64,000 nucleotides of DNA from contig CAYSQO010000001.1 of assembly GCA_964433315.1 (NCBI GenBank), positions 61,150-125,149 on the forward strand. Reading direction: 5' to 3'. The first letter of the stretch is position 1; every line of letters begins with the position of its first letter. Shown here one piece after another: positions 8,252 to 18,800 of this stretch. The position numbers and the translations under genes are program-made. This stretch comes from Aquariibacter sp964433315. GTDB lineage: Bacteria; Pseudomonadota; Gammaproteobacteria; Burkholderiales; Burkholderiaceae_C. The notes under the pieces were generated by a model. It was not told the origin of the DNA. It searched no databases and worked only from the letters and a program-made list of their open reading frames with translations.

Positions 8252-8648
8252 GCTGCCGCCGGTTCGGTCGGCATCGGAAACACTCCTGTCGGGAGTGGGT
8301 GTGAGCCCGGCAAGTCTGCGCCATCGGCGCCGTGGATTCAACCGGGGTGGTGCCAGCGACAGAGCCTTTGCCGCGCTTGCCCGCGCAAAGGGCGCCAGGG
8401 TCCGTGCCTTGGTCGGGCATCGGTACGCGGGGAGGTGGCACGGTTCGCGTGACCGCACTGCGCGTGGCCGCGCCGTTGTGGCTGGGCCACGGCCTGCGCG
8501 GATGTCTTGGCGGGCAGACTGCAAAAGTGACACCGCAGAGGCACTACGCTGTCACTGCAGAAATTTCTTCGTCGCGGGCCGCAGTGGATGTGCACAGACC
8601 TGCGCGGGCACGCGAAGATGCGCGGCTTCCCGACAAGGCCGACCCGAC
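8252..8648. promoter_or_regulatory. Upstream region with GTGACA inverted repeat
   Basis: No convincing gene. At 8519-8562 there is an inverted repeat, CTGCAaaaGTGACA and TGTCACTGCAG. GTGACACCG in it also occurs before the ParM gene, which suggests a shared operator. Confidence 0.4.
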
Positions 8649-8861
8649 ATGCTGCGCACCGGAAACCAGCTTCGACTGACCCGACCCGAACGGACGCGGC
8701 TGGCCCGCATCACCGCCATCGAGCCGGGGTCCATCCGCAGCGTCGCGGACCTGCAGGCCTACGTCCGCCGGTGCAAGGCCCATTACTGGGGCCACTCCGA
8801 TGACACCCGCTTCCTGCACTGGCTGATCGAGCGTGAGGTGCAGTCCCTGACCGGACGCTGA
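8649..8861 (+). CDS. Hypothetical island protein, 70 aa
   Basis: A basic protein (RTGNQLRLTRPERTRLARITAIEPG, then an acidic/aromatic C-terminus with HYWGHSDDTRFLHWLIEREV). It has no recognised family. It is supported as a gene by its codon pattern and by lying behind one of the three shared promoter regions. The helical, charge-segregated composition would suit a small DNA-binding or partner protein, but that is a guess. Confidence 0.5.
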   Translation: MLRTGNQLRLTRPERTRLARITAIEPGSIRSVADLQAYVRRCKAHYWGHSDDTRFLHWLIEREVQSLTGR

Positions 8862-8993
8862 GCGCCCGTCGCCCGGTTCGCAGTCTCGGAAACAGGAACG
8901 CCCCCGGTGCTGGACCGGGGGCGTGCTGGGTGACGGCCTGGAGTGGATCTGGATCGCGCCGACTGAAGGGTCTCGAACGTTCGACCGGACGGC

Positions 8994-9665
8994 TCAGCGG
9001 AACACGCGCGGCTCGACGCTTGCCCCGCGCATGAACGCGAGGTACGCACCGGCCTTGCCGATGTCGTCGAAGGTCGCCACGGGCTGCTCGTGCAGCACGA
9101 CGGCCCAGGGACGGACATCGTCATCACTGGCGCGGATGCGCAGTTCCGGCGGCTGCCAGCGCGGGTGGCGGTACAGGGGCAGGCCGGTGTCCCAGGCCAT
9201 CAGTGCCAGCACATGCGCACAGAGGATGGCTGTACCGGCCGCCTCGCCCGGCTCGACGAGCAGGGGCACCTTCAGCAGGCCGGTCGAGCGGCCGACCGTG
9301 CCGACCACGTCGAACTCGTCGAGCCAGCTCGCGCCGGTGCCGGTGTCGCCCAGCACCAGCCGCACCTTGCGGCCGTCCCGGCGGCAGGTCTCCAGCACCC
9401 TCGCCAGGCGAGGGTCCGTGCCGGGGTCGAAGTAGGTGCTGTGACCCTGGGCGGATTCGCCCCAGGCACGCACGGCAGCGAGGTACTTTTCGTAGCCGGT
9501 GAGGCTGGCCGCGTCGTCGGCGGTGGGCATCAGGTCGGGACGATCGAGGCGCTGCGCGATCTGCCGGGCATGGTCCCGGGCGTTGTCGAAGCCGAAGCAG
9601 GTCACGCCACCTTCGGTGGCGATCACATACAGGCGTTGCTCGGGATTCAGGGTGATGTCTCGCAT
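8994..9665 (-). CDS. Hypothetical island protein, 223 aa
   Basis: I do not recognise a named domain. The N-terminal part (ITLNPEQRLYVIATEGGVTCFGFDNARDHARQIAQRL) is typical of conserved integrative-element proteins that travel with RadC. The middle has a glycine-rich segment (LVLGDTGTGASWLDEFDVVGTVGRSTG) that is not a proper P-loop, since no GKS/T follows. No signal peptide or membrane segment. It is the second minus-strand gene upstream of radC and carries its own copy of the leader motif (CCCGCCAGGG at 9709-9700), 35 bases before its start. Confidence 0.6.
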   Translation of the reverse strand: MRDITLNPEQRLYVIATEGGVTCFGFDNARDHARQIAQRLDRPDLMPTADDAASLTGYEKYLAAVRAWGESAQGHSTYFDPGTDPRLARVLETCRRDGRKVRLVLGDTGTGASWLDEFDVVGTVGRSTGLLKVPLLVEPGEAAGTAILCAHVLALMAWDTGLPLYRHPRWQPPELRIRASDDDVRPWAVVLHEQPVATFDDIGKAGAYLAFMRGASVEPRVFR

Positions 9666-9837
9666 GGGGAACTCTCGAAGTTGGGAGGGCGGACACCGGC
9701 CCTGGCGGGACGGGCCCGCAGGCGGTTGGATGGGGTGCCGGTCGCGCCAGGCCGCTGGACGTCAGTCCATGGCCGAGGCACGTCAGCGATCGAACCCGGT
9801 GCAGCCGATGGGGCTGCGCCGGGGCTCGGTCTTCGGA

Positions 9838-10470
9838 TCAGCGCCGGCTGATCTGCACGGCGGGTGCGGGGTCGTCGACGGGAGGTTCCGGGGCACGCTC
9901 GGAGCCGCCTTCGGAGCCACTGACCGGCGACGCCGGGGACATGCCGGCCTGGTGCTGGAAGCGGGCGTGCGCGTCGGCGAACTCGGCATCGCCCAGCAGC
10001 TGACGAACCTGCGCGGCGGCCGGTTCGGGCCTGCTGTCGCCGTCACGGGCCGCGGCTGGGCGTGCGCCCCGCTTCGATGTTGCCGGCGAGGCCGGCGGTG
10101 CAGCGGCAATGGCCTCGTCGAGGACGTCCGCAGTGCGGTGGTACGCCTTCTGCGTGACGCCGCCGACGAAGGCTGCGGGTCGCTGCAGCGTCCACTGGAC
10201 CAGCAGGCGCAGCCACTGCCCGATGCGCTTGTCGCGGGCCTGGCGCGCCTTGTGGACGCGCAGCGACTGCTTGCAGGACAGGTACAGCGCCAGGTGGCGA
10301 CGCTTCATCTCGGCGTCGCCGTCGAGCTGCGCCATCACCTCGGCGGCGAGGGCGGCGTCACGGCCGACGCGTCTGTAGAAGCCGACCCAGGCGCGCTGTT
10401 CCTCGATGTCGATGGTGCTGCGGCGCGATGACGGGCTCTGGAAGGATCTGTCTGGGAAAGCATGACTCAT
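9838..10470 (-). CDS. Hypothetical island protein, 210 aa
   Basis: Starts at ATG 10470 with GGAGA five to six bases upstream. Residues about 20-115 are helical and well formed (DIEEQRAWVGFYRRVGRDAALAAEVMAQLD, CKQSLRVHKARQARDKRIGQWLRLL). The remainder is Ala/Pro-rich and probably disordered. No family recognised and no catalytic motif seen. The basic helical core suggests nucleic-acid or protein binding. It is preceded by a leader that can mask its ribosome-binding site. Confidence 0.6.
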   Translation of the reverse strand: MSHAFPDRSFQSPSSRRSTIDIEEQRAWVGFYRRVGRDAALAAEVMAQLDGDAEMKRRHLALYLSCKQSLRVHKARQARDKRIGQWLRLLVQWTLQRPAAFVGGVTQKAYHRTADVLDEAIAAAPPASPATSKRGARPAAARDGDSRPEPAAAQVRQLLGDAEFADAHARFQHQAGMSPASPVSGSEGGSERAPEPPVDDPAPAVQISRR

Positions 10471-10526
10471 GGGGTTCTCCAAGAATGCGAGGGAACCCCG
10501 GCCCCGACGGGAGACGGTGACTCCCG
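10471..10526 (-). promoter_or_regulatory. Structured leader of the 210-aa gene
   Basis: On the minus strand GGGGTTC (10499-10493) is complementary to GAACCCC (10477-10471) immediately before the ATG, putting the ribosome-binding site in a short loop. A second hairpin, CGGGAG/CTCCCG, lies at 10526-10508. Compared with the radC leader the paired bases differ but pairing is kept, which favours a real structure. Confidence 0.5.
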
Positions 10527-10696
10527 GAGGGTGGATGGCGAGGACGCCTGAAAGCCGAGGGAAACGGGGTGTCGGGTGATGGCGTCCCGATGCCATCGCT
10601 GGCGGTCGGTTCACCATCCCCGAGACCCGAGGACTCGATCGGCACGAGTTGGACCCGCCGGCGGCGCCGCGACGGGCAACTCGATGCCCGCGACCT

Positions 10697-10909
10697 TCAG
10701 GTCGTGAGCACGCGAGCGGCGCCTCGGCGCAGGCCCTCGGCAATGCCGATCCAGCGGTCGGCGATCCGGTCCAGGTAGACCAGGTCGTCGGCCGCGATCT
10801 CGCCCGAGGCGCGGAGCCGGGCGATGACTTCCTTGACCAGGAGGGGATCCTCCCGGGCCAGCACGATGGCCGTCGAGGCGATGCGCCTGCGGTAAGTGTC
10901 GACCGTCAT
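10697..10909 (-). CDS. Hypothetical island protein, 70 aa
   Basis: Sequence begins MTVDTYRRRIASTAIVLARED and continues as an amphipathic helical protein (LLVKEVIARLRASGEIAADDLVYLDRIADRWIGIAEGL). It reads as a natural protein with balanced charge, so I consider it real although unrecognised. It starts three bases after the stop of the 67-aa reading frame upstream and may depend on that frame for translation. Confidence 0.5.
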   Translation of the reverse strand: MTVDTYRRRIASTAIVLAREDPLLVKEVIARLRASGEIAADDLVYLDRIADRWIGIAEGLRRGAARVLTT

Positions 10910-10911
10910 GG

Positions 10912-11115
10912 TCAGCACACCGTCGTGCAGCGCTCGGACGCCAGAGGGTCCGCGGCCACGCACACCATGCGCATGGACGCGTGGGGCGTGCAGGGCCGGG
11001 GCCGGAGCAGCGCCGGAAGGGTGACAGGCCTCCGGGCGGGCACACGGGCAAGCCCGGTACCACCCAGCAGTGCACACACCGGCGCGACAGCGCGGTTCCA
11101 GGGAACGGGACTCAT
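10912..11115 (-). CDS. Possible leader-linked small protein, 67 aa
   Basis: The composition (many Arg, Pro, Ala, Cys) is not convincing as a folded protein. However, the ATG is preceded by GAAGGAG and by a leader like those of three neighbouring genes. It ends three bases before the next start. It may be a short coupling or leader peptide for the 70-aa gene, or a decayed gene. Confidence 0.3.
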   Translation of the reverse strand: MSPVPWNRAVAPVCALLGGTGLARVPARRPVTLPALLRPRPCTPHASMRMVCVAADPLASERCTTVC

Positions 11116-11177
11116 GGGGGTTCTCCTTCAGGGGTGAAGGGGAACGCCCATCCCTGGCGGGGAACTGGGGTTCCCCG
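11116..11177 (-). promoter_or_regulatory. Structured leader with the ribosome-binding site in a hairpin
   Basis: On the minus strand TGAAGG (11130-11125), part of the ribosome-binding site, pairs perfectly with CCTTCA (11140-11135). Flanking GGGCGTTC (11149-11142) pairs with GAACCCCC (11123-11116) apart from one mismatch. A strong 8-bp hairpin (CGGGGAAC/GTTCCCCG, 11177-11158) lies upstream and overlaps the shared core CCCGCCAGGG. Confidence 0.5.
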
Positions 11178-11791
11178 TCTGGGATGCCTTGCCGGGAAGG
11201 CAAGGCGCTTCGTCGCGCACAGGTGGGTGCGCGAGGTGCAGAGGTCCGCGTCCGGGAGGACGGGGCCAGGGCAGATGCGTGCGTCAGGCCAGGCTACTGA
11301 TCGAGATCAGGCCGAGCTGGTGAACGCAGGGCGCGTCACGACGCAGAGGTCGTGGTCGGCGCATGCGAGGAGGGGCCACGACACAGGGTCATGGCCGGCT
11401 CCTGGTTTCGGATCCGGATGGATCGGAATCGGCCCGGCACACCGAGGTGCCGAACGGGACACAAGGCAGGTAACGACTGCGACGCCAGCTGGGCTGGACT
11501 TCAGGGCGACCGGAGCCACCGATGAAGGCTGAGCAGACGCGATGTCCGCAGGAAGCCGGGTCAGTATGGGCCGGGGCGACTCGATCGGCAACGAGCCCGG
11601 AACACCGCCCGCGCGATGCCCGCCCAATCGGCCCGAACTGGCGGCTCTTGGGCGGGCAGATGCACATGCTGCCCGCCCTGCCGACAACAGGACCGAAGCA
11701 ACGCCGGTAGGGGAGGCGACCGGGAGCTCCGCGGCCGTTCGTATAGTGACCCCACTGCCACTGTCCGTGAGGATCTCCGATCCGCCTTCCG
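11178..11791. other. Divergent intergenic region
   Basis: No supported gene. It contains the second 23-bp repeat. A short direct/inverted cluster at 11745-11775 (TAGTGACCCCACTGCCACTG) resembles the GTGAC/CACTGC motifs before the genes at 8649 and 29125. Confidence 0.4.
11464..11486 (+). repeat. 23-bp island repeat, copy 2
   Basis: Identical to the copies at 8229 and 28569. It lies between the minus-strand frame starting at 11115 and the plus-strand gene at 11792, upstream of the defence cluster. Confidence 0.8.
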
Positions 11792-11998
11792 ATGACCGAG
11801 GCCCGCTATGAGTTCGATGAGATCGATGCCGTCACGTCGGCTGGCGGAGCCGTTCGCTTTCCGGCGGGGGTTCACGCTGTTGCGCGGCGCTCACTGGTGT
11901 TCCGCGTGAGGCTCGGGGGGCGGGAGGTCGATCTGACGCTTGCCGAGTTCGATCGGCTGCTGCGGGCGGGACGCATCAGGGCTATCGAGCCGGTCTGA
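11792..11998 (+). CDS. Hypothetical protein, 68 aa
   Basis: A small, probably beta-rich protein (YEFDEIDAVTSAGGAVRFPAGVHAVARR, then VFRVRLGGREVDLTLAEFDRLL). No family recognised. It is the first plus-strand gene after the second 23-bp repeat and lies 155 bases before the TerB-domain gene. It could be the leading gene of the defence operon or an independent island gene. Confidence 0.5.
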   Translation: MTEARYEFDEIDAVTSAGGAVRFPAGVHAVARRSLVFRVRLGGREVDLTLAEFDRLLRAGRIRAIEPV

Positions 11999-12153
11999 GA
12001 CCTGCCTGTCGAATGGCCAATCCTCGGCCTCGAAGACGGGCACATCGTCGATTCAGTCGAGCGTCGCAGCGCCTCAGAGGCCGGTGTCTGCCGGTGATGC
12101 GTGCCCCGCCCTGAATTTGGGCGAAGATTGCGCCAAAAGGGGAGGCATTGCCT

Positions 12154-14568
12154 ATGCCAAGAGGCAAGAAGTCTGGATCTGGTGGAGTGCTGGCAGCGGC
12201 CTTCATCGGCGCCGTCGCGCTGCTGGCCGCCATCCCGAGGGAAGTGTGGCTGGGCGCCGCGGTGCTGCTGGCGATTGCGATTGCCGGCTACCTGTACTCG
12301 CGCAACAGGAAGTCTGACGATGTGAGCCCGGCCAGTGGGCGCGAGGAGGCGAGCGCTCCCTCGATTGCGATATCGCCACCCAAACCGCCGGCGCCCAGGC
12401 GGACCGAACCCGTGACGCGCGTTGCTCGTCCGGCCGACGAGCAGCCGATGCCGGTGCGGACGCAGGCGACCGCGCCAGCTGCCTCGTTCCGGATCCCACC
12501 GGCACCCGAAAGCTACGGCAAGGCGAGATGGATTCCGGCCGGGCAGCCCGTCGAGGTGGCGGGAACGACGATTCCGGGTGGGCTGATCTATGTCGGCACC
12601 TCGTTGCCCGCATCCAGCGGTTCGAACGACCCATGCCTGATCGATCCATCGAAGTCGGTCGCGCGCAGCGGGGACTACACCGAGCGCCAGATGAACTACT
12701 GGCCGAGCTATTCGGAAGTGTCGCCTGCAGCGCGGCGGGCCTATCTGAGCTGGCTTGCAGGCGGCCGGCAGGATCCCGAGGCCGATGTCGGCTTCGTGTT
12801 CCTGTTCTTCTACGGCCTGGAGCGCCGAGCCATCGTCGACGCTTCGAAGGACGAGGCCGCACGGGCCGACTGGCCGGCGATCGCGATCGAGCTGCGGCGC
12901 CTGCTGGGCATCTACGGTGACAGGTCAGGCTCCTTCCGACGCTACGCCAGCGAACTGCTCGACTGGGTGGCACTGGCAGAACACCCGTCGCGTCTCTACG
13001 AGAAGCCCGTACCAGACTTCCCGAGGACGTATGAACTGCCCCTCTACCTCCGGTTGGCGCTCGGTCAGGCCGCGGTCGATGGTGTTCCCGTGCCGGCGGC
13101 GCTGGCGCTGGCCTGGGTGAGGCTGGACCCGAACATCACCCTCAGGACGCCAGCAACGCGCTGTGCCGAGGAGTTCGAGCGCGTCTTCGCCGAGAAGTAC
13201 GAGGAGCTCTGCGGCGCGGGCATGCTGCTGCCGCGCAACCGCACCAAGCTGAAGCTGGTCTACCAGCCGGCATCCGCCGGATTCCGGGGCTATCAGGAAC
13301 TGAAGCTCACCTTCAAGGACACCCCGGACGTCACGGTCCTCACGGCGCCAGTGCGGAAACTGCAGGAGGTCGTCGAGGCAGCCACTAAGCCCCTGGAGTC
13401 GTACAGCCGGCTCTTGGGGAAGAACCCGGGTGCCCGCGCTTCCATCGATGCCTGGCTCCAGCTTCCGGCCACCCTCTGGCCGGAAGCCGGCCAGAAAGCT
13501 CTTCGAGGTCTGCAGGGACGCATCGGCGCAGGCATGGTGGCACTGTCGTTCCAGGACCTCCTCTCGTCGCTCGGTGGCTCCGGACCGTTCACCAAGGACA
13601 AGACGGCCTCGCTCGCGAGGGCGCTGGAATCGGTCGGCATCGGCTTCGAGCCCGATGTGCTGACGGGCGCCAAGATGCCCAAGCCCGAGGACAAGGTGGT
13701 GCTGTTCGCATTGCCGCCGTCCGAGCCGATCGCGAGAGCTGGAGGTCCCTACCTCGCCGCGGCGCTGACCTTGCAGCTGGCCTCGGCCGTGGCGTCAGCC
13801 GATGGGGAGTTCGGCATCAAGGAGATGGGGCATCTGCGGGAGACCGTCCTGTCCTGGAAGCACCTGCCGCCCAGTCAGACCCGGCGGCTGCTCGCTCACC
13901 TGAGGCTGCTGATGCAGGCGCCGGCTTCACTTGCAGCGCTCAAGAAGAAGTTCGAACCCCTCGATCAAGGCGTGAAAGAAACCATCGCGGCCTTCATGGC
14001 CACCGTTGCGCAGTCGGACGGAGAGGTGTCGCCCGCCGAAGTGAAGATGCTGGAGAAGGTCTACAAGGCCCTGGGCGTCGATGCCAAGAAGGTCTTCACC
14101 GATGTCCATGCCGTGGCGGCAGGCGTCAAGCCCACCGCAGCGGCCGTGGCGAAGGTCGAGGAGACCGGTTTCAAGCTGGACCCCGCCAAGATCGCGGCCC
14201 TGCAGCAGGACACGGAGCGCGTGTCGGCACTGCTCGCCAACATCTTCACCGAAGCCGAGGACACGGTCACGACGCCCGCTGACAGCCAGCAGGAGCCCGA
14301 CGCTGAAGCCGAACTCGAGCCGAGCAGTTCCAGTGCTGGCCTGCTGGGCCTCGACGAGGCGCACAGCGCCCTGGCCCGCATGATGCTCTCCCGTCCCGAA
14401 TGGAGTCGCGAGGAACTGCTGGACGTCGCCGCCGACCTTGACCTGATGCTCGACGGCGCGCTGGAGCGCATCAACGAGGCCGCCTTCGACGCCCACGACA
14501 TGCCCCTGTGCGAAGGCGACGAACCCGTCGTCGTCAATGCCGAGTTCCTGGAGAAAGTGGAAGCATGA
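12154..14568 (+). CDS. sngA: TerB-domain protein, Shango component SngA
   Basis: 804 residues from the ATG at 12154 (GGGGAGG eight bases upstream). Two close membrane segments lie at residues 12-45, then a Pro/Ala linker, then a TerB_N-like region (about 120-330, including YWPSYSEVSPAARRAYLSWL). A TerB-like helical domain lies at about 520-650 (LASAVASADGEFGIKEMG, ATVAQSDGEVSPAEVKML), followed by a TerB_C-like end. TerB acidic helices bind metal in other proteins. Its stop overlaps the next start by ATGA. A TerB protein, a P-loop ATPase and a large helicase in this order is the make-up of the Shango phage-defence system; the symbol rests on that layout. Confidence 0.8.
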   Translation: MPRGKKSGSGGVLAAAFIGAVALLAAIPREVWLGAAVLLAIAIAGYLYSRNRKSDDVSPASGREEASAPSIAISPPKPPAPRRTEPVTRVARPADEQPMPVRTQATAPAASFRIPPAPESYGKARWIPAGQPVEVAGTTIPGGLIYVGTSLPASSGSNDPCLIDPSKSVARSGDYTERQMNYWPSYSEVSPAARRAYLSWLAGGRQDPEADVGFVFLFFYGLERRAIVDASKDEAARADWPAIAIELRRLLGIYGDRSGSFRRYASELLDWVALAEHPSRLYEKPVPDFPRTYELPLYLRLALGQAAVDGVPVPAALALAWVRLDPNITLRTPATRCAEEFERVFAEKYEELCGAGMLLPRNRTKLKLVYQPASAGFRGYQELKLTFKDTPDVTVLTAPVRKLQEVVEAATKPLESYSRLLGKNPGARASIDAWLQLPATLWPEAGQKALRGLQGRIGAGMVALSFQDLLSSLGGSGPFTKDKTASLARALESVGIGFEPDVLTGAKMPKPEDKVVLFALPPSEPIARAGGPYLAAALTLQLASAVASADGEFGIKEMGHLRETVLSWKHLPPSQTRRLLAHLRLLMQAPASLAALKKKFEPLDQGVKETIAAFMATVAQSDGEVSPAEVKMLEKVYKALGVDAKKVFTDVHAVAAGVKPTAAAVAKVEETGFKLDPAKIAALQQDTERVSALLANIFTEAEDTVTTPADSQQEPDAEAELEPSSSSAGLLGLDEAHSALARMMLSRPEWSREELLDVAADLDLMLDGALERINEAAFDAHDMPLCEGDEPVVVNAEFLEKVEA

Positions 14569-15872
14569 ACACACCCGCCATCCGCCCCAAGGACCGCGAC
14601 GCGGTCATCCAGTCGCTGCGCGCCGGCGTCGTGCCTCGGGCCGGGCAGCATCTGATCCAGGTTGGGCGTACGCGGGAGATCCAGACTCTGGTGACGGACA
14701 TCGACCGCGTCGCCGACGGCGGCTCGGCCTTTCGTGTGGTGATTGGCGAGTACGGGGCGGGGAAGACCTTCTTCCTGAACCTCGTCCGTGCCGTCGCGAT
14801 GGAGAAGAAGCTCGTCGTGGCCAGCGCCGACCTGAATCCCGATCGCCGGCTGCATGCGAGCGGCGGACAGGCCCGATCGCTCTACGCCGAGCTGATGCGC
14901 AACCTCGCCACCCGCACCAAGCCGGACGGCGGCGCACTGGGCGGCATCGTCGAGAAGTTCATCGCGACCGCGAAGGCGGACGCCAAGGCCAGTGGTGCGT
15001 CGACCGAGGCCGTCCTGCGCCAGAAGCTGGATCAGCTGACCGAACTGGTGAACGGCTACGACTTCGCCGACGTGATCGCGGCCTACTGCCGCGGTCATGA
15101 CGATGGCAACGAACAGTTGAAGTCGGACGCCGTGCGCTGGCTTCGAGGCGAGTTCAGCACCAAGACCGATGCCCGTGCTGCCCTGGGCGTGCGCACCATC
15201 GTCGACGACGCTGCGGTCTACGACCAGCTCAAGCTGATGGCGCGATTCGTGAGGCTGGCCGGCTTCGGCGGCCTGCTGGTGGGGCTGGACGAACTCGTCA
15301 ATCTCTACAAGCTGGCCAACACCCAGGCCCGCAACGCGAACTACGAGCAGATTCTGCGCATCCTGAACGACTCGCTGCAGGGTACGGCAGTGGGACTGGG
15401 TTTCGTGCTGGGCGGCACGCCGGAGTTTCTGCTCGACACCCGACGCGGCCTGTACAGCTACCCGGCGCTGCAGAGCCGGCTCGCACAGAACACCTTTGCC
15501 TCCGAGGGCCTGGTGGACTTCAGCGGGCCTGTCGTGCGCCTGTCCAGCCTCACCCCTGAGGACTTCTACGTGCTGCTCCAGAAGATCCGCGGCGTGTATG
15601 CCTTCGGTGATCCAGCCAAGCACCTGATTCCCGACACGGGTGTCTTCAGCTTCATGGAGCATTGCTCCAAGCGCATCGGGGACACCTACTTCCGCACGCC
15701 TCGCACGACGATCACCGCGTTCATCAACCTGCTGGCAGTGCTGGAGCAGAACCCCGGCGCCTCGTGGCAGGAACTGCTCGGCGGCATCGACGTCGCGGCG
15801 GACAACGGCGGCGCGGCCGACCAGGCGACGGAAGCCGACGGCGACGACGAGTTCGCCACCTTCAAGCTGTGA
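14565..15872 (+). CDS. sngB: P-loop ATPase, Shango component SngB (BrxD-like)
   Basis: 435 residues starting at the ATG that overlaps the sngA stop. Walker A is GEYGAGKTF (about 61-69) and Walker B is LLVGLDEL (about 237-244). A sensor-like GFVLGGTPEFLLD follows. The fold belongs to the DUF2791/BrxD-type ATPases also seen in BREX loci, but no PglZ or BREX methylase lies nearby. Position between TerB and helicase genes identifies it as the Shango ATPase. It probably works with SngC at DNA. The last ~30 residues are acidic. Confidence 0.8.
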   Translation: MNTPAIRPKDRDAVIQSLRAGVVPRAGQHLIQVGRTREIQTLVTDIDRVADGGSAFRVVIGEYGAGKTFFLNLVRAVAMEKKLVVASADLNPDRRLHASGGQARSLYAELMRNLATRTKPDGGALGGIVEKFIATAKADAKASGASTEAVLRQKLDQLTELVNGYDFADVIAAYCRGHDDGNEQLKSDAVRWLRGEFSTKTDARAALGVRTIVDDAAVYDQLKLMARFVRLAGFGGLLVGLDELVNLYKLANTQARNANYEQILRILNDSLQGTAVGLGFVLGGTPEFLLDTRRGLYSYPALQSRLAQNTFASEGLVDFSGPVVRLSSLTPEDFYVLLQKIRGVYAFGDPAKHLIPDTGVFSFMEHCSKRIGDTYFRTPRTTITAFINLLAVLEQNPGASWQELLGGIDVAADNGGAADQATEADGDDEFATFKL

Positions 15873-15892
15873 GCCTGTAGGACACGATCGCC

Positions 15893-18800
15893 ATGTCTGC
15901 GACGGCGTCGAGCTCGTTCCATCTGCTCGATGAACGCATCCAACGGTTCATCTGGGCCGAAGGCTGGGAGTCGCTGCGCGACGCGCAGGAGACGGCGATC
16001 CCGTTGATCGTCAAGGGCGACCGCGACGTCATCGTGGCGGCAGCCACAGCGGCTGGCAAGACCGAGGCAGCGTTCCTGCCCGCCCTGACCCATCTGGTGC
16101 AGGCCGACACACCCGGCCTCGCGGTCTACATCAGCCCGCTGAAGGCGTTGATCAATGACCAGTTCGGCCGTCTGGACCGGTTGTGCGAGCAGCTCGAGGT
16201 GCCCGTCTGGCCCTGGCATGGCGACATCTCGGCATCCTCGAAGAGCCGCTTCCTGTCCCAGCGGCGGGGCGTGCTCCTGATCACGCCGGAGTCCCTTGAG
16301 GCGATGCTGTGCAACCGTGGCACGGCGATCGGCTCGACCTTCGAGCGCCTCAGCTACCTGGTGGTCGATGAGCTGCACGCCTTCATCGGGACCGAGCGCG
16401 GCAAGCAGTTGCAGGCGCTGATGCACCGCATCGAACGCGTCGTCGGCCGGCGTGTTCCACGCATCGGGCTGTCCGCGACCCTCGGCGACATGGGTCTGGC
16501 GGCGGAGTTTCTGCGGCCTGGACATGGGGCTGCCGTGGCGCTGGTCGAATCGAAGTCGTCGGGCGGCGAACTGCGCATCCTGGTCAAGGGCTATGAGGAG
16601 CCGCGCGTGGTGCGTGGCGAGCGGGAGGTCGAGGAGAGCGAGCCCGTCACGCCGGCACAGATCGCCGGGCACCTGTTCAAGGGCCTGAGGGGTTCGAACA
16701 ACCTGGTCTTTCCGAACTCCCGGCGCGAGGTCGAGCGCTACACGCACCTGTTGACGCGAATGTGCGAGGCCCAGCAGGTGCCCAATGAGTTCTGGCCGCA
16801 TCACGGCAGCCTGTCCAAGGAGATCCGCGCGGAGACGGAGGCAGCCTTGAAGCAGAAGGAGCGGCCGGCCACTGCCATCTGTACCAATACCCTGGAGTTG
16901 GGCATCGACATCGGTGCCGTCAGGAGCGTGGCACAGATCGGGCCACCCCCTTCAGTGGCGAGCCTGCGCCAGCGTCTCGGGCGATCGGGGCGCCGCAAAG
17001 GTGAGCCCGCGGTACTTCGTGGCTACTGTGTCGAGGACGCTCTGAGTGGACAACCGTCCATCGCGGATGAACTCAGACTGGGCACCGTGCAGATGGCGGC
17101 CATGATCTCGCTGCTGCTGGAGGGCTGGTTCGAACCTCCATCAGTGAAAGGCGCCCATCTGTCCACGCTGGTCCAGCAGGTGCTTTCCTTCATCGCACAG
17201 AACGGCGGCGCGACCATCGGGCAGCTTCATGGGCTGCTGTGCGCACCAGCGACGCCCTTTTCGGTCGTGGCCAAGGACGAGTTTGTCGAGCTGATCCGGC
17301 ATCTCGGTCAGAAGGAACTGCTGGTCCAGGATTCGTCCGGCGTCCTGCTTCACGGGCGTATCGGCGAGAAGCTGGTCAACCACTACACGTTCTACGCCGC
17401 ATTCACCTCCGATGAGGAGTTCCGCATCGTCGCCGGGGGCACGTCGCTCGGCACCCTGCCGGTTTCCCAGGTGCTCACGATCGGTCAACGCATCCTGTTC
17501 GCCGGCCGCACCTGGAAGGTCGAGGACATCGACGAAGAACAGAAGACGATCCATGTCAGCCGTGCGGCAGGCGGGGCGCCACCGCTGTTCTCCGGCGGGG
17601 CAGGTCGTACGCACACCCGGGTGCGGCAGCGGATGCGCCAGTTGCTCGAGGGCGACGAGCTGCCATCCTATCTGGATGAGGTCGCGAGGCGCTTCCTGGC
17701 CGAGGGCAGGGCCAACTACCGGGCACGCGGTCTTTCCGACGCCTACGTCCTGGACCAGGGGAGAGAGGTGCTCCTGCTGACGTGGCTTGGCGATGCCGCC
17801 AACGAGGCGATGGCGTGCCTGCTGCGCCGCCGCGGCTTCGTGGCGGCGCCGGCGGGCCCCGGTGTCGAGGTGCTCAAGGGGCAGGCAACGCTGGAGGACA
17901 TCGTCGACGTCCTGTTCGATGCGGGTCTGGACGAGGTGCCGCCGCTGGATGTCCTTCTGGCCGATACGAGAAACCTGCAGCGGGAGAAGTGGGACTGGGC
18001 GCTGCCTGATCGTCTGCTCCGCAAGGCGTACGGCAGCCAACACCTGGACCTCGAGGAGGCCTTGGGTTGGATCCGGACCTTGCCGGGCGCAGGCCGTCTG
18101 GGCACAGCGGGATCGCTGGCGACCGGGGAGTCCCTGGGAACGGTCGTCGATCCAGCCGCACCCGATGCCGGTGGTGGAATCGCCGACGGACCTTCGGAAA
18201 GGCTTCATCTTGCACCGATGGAGGGGTTCGCTGAAGTGCGTTTGAAGCAGGCGGCTCTCGACAGCATCGGACTCCCGCAGATGAGCTACCCCGTCCCGAT
18301 CCATGTCCTGCAAGGGGGGCTGGCGGATGATGGGCACCTGCCGCTCGCGGCGATGCTGCACGGTCTGCAGGTGCAGGCTCGACCAGGTGGCGCACCCTGG
18401 CGAGACATGGAGCCGGTCATGGCACGGCTCGCGTCGCTCACGTCTCCAGACGACAACCGAGCCGTGATCAGCGCATCGTCAGACGCGTGGTGGTTGGAAC
18501 TCGGGCCCGTCGACCTGACCGGCCGGATCGTGACGATCCAGCGCGGAGATCACCTGATCGCGGCGGTCACGCCACGCGACGACGGCAGACTCCGCGTGTC
18601 GACCTACCGGCCGCTTGATGCGAAGAGTCTGGAGTACCTGCTCGGACTTGGGCAGGCAGCCCATCCCGTGCATGGCGTGAACATGCGCGAGAACAACTGG
18701 GAGTACGCGCTCGACTGCTCCGCCGGCAACGGGAACCACTACGCAGCCGAACGCGGCGAAGCCTATCTCTCAAGCTGGGACGGTGGTCTCGGGACCTGGT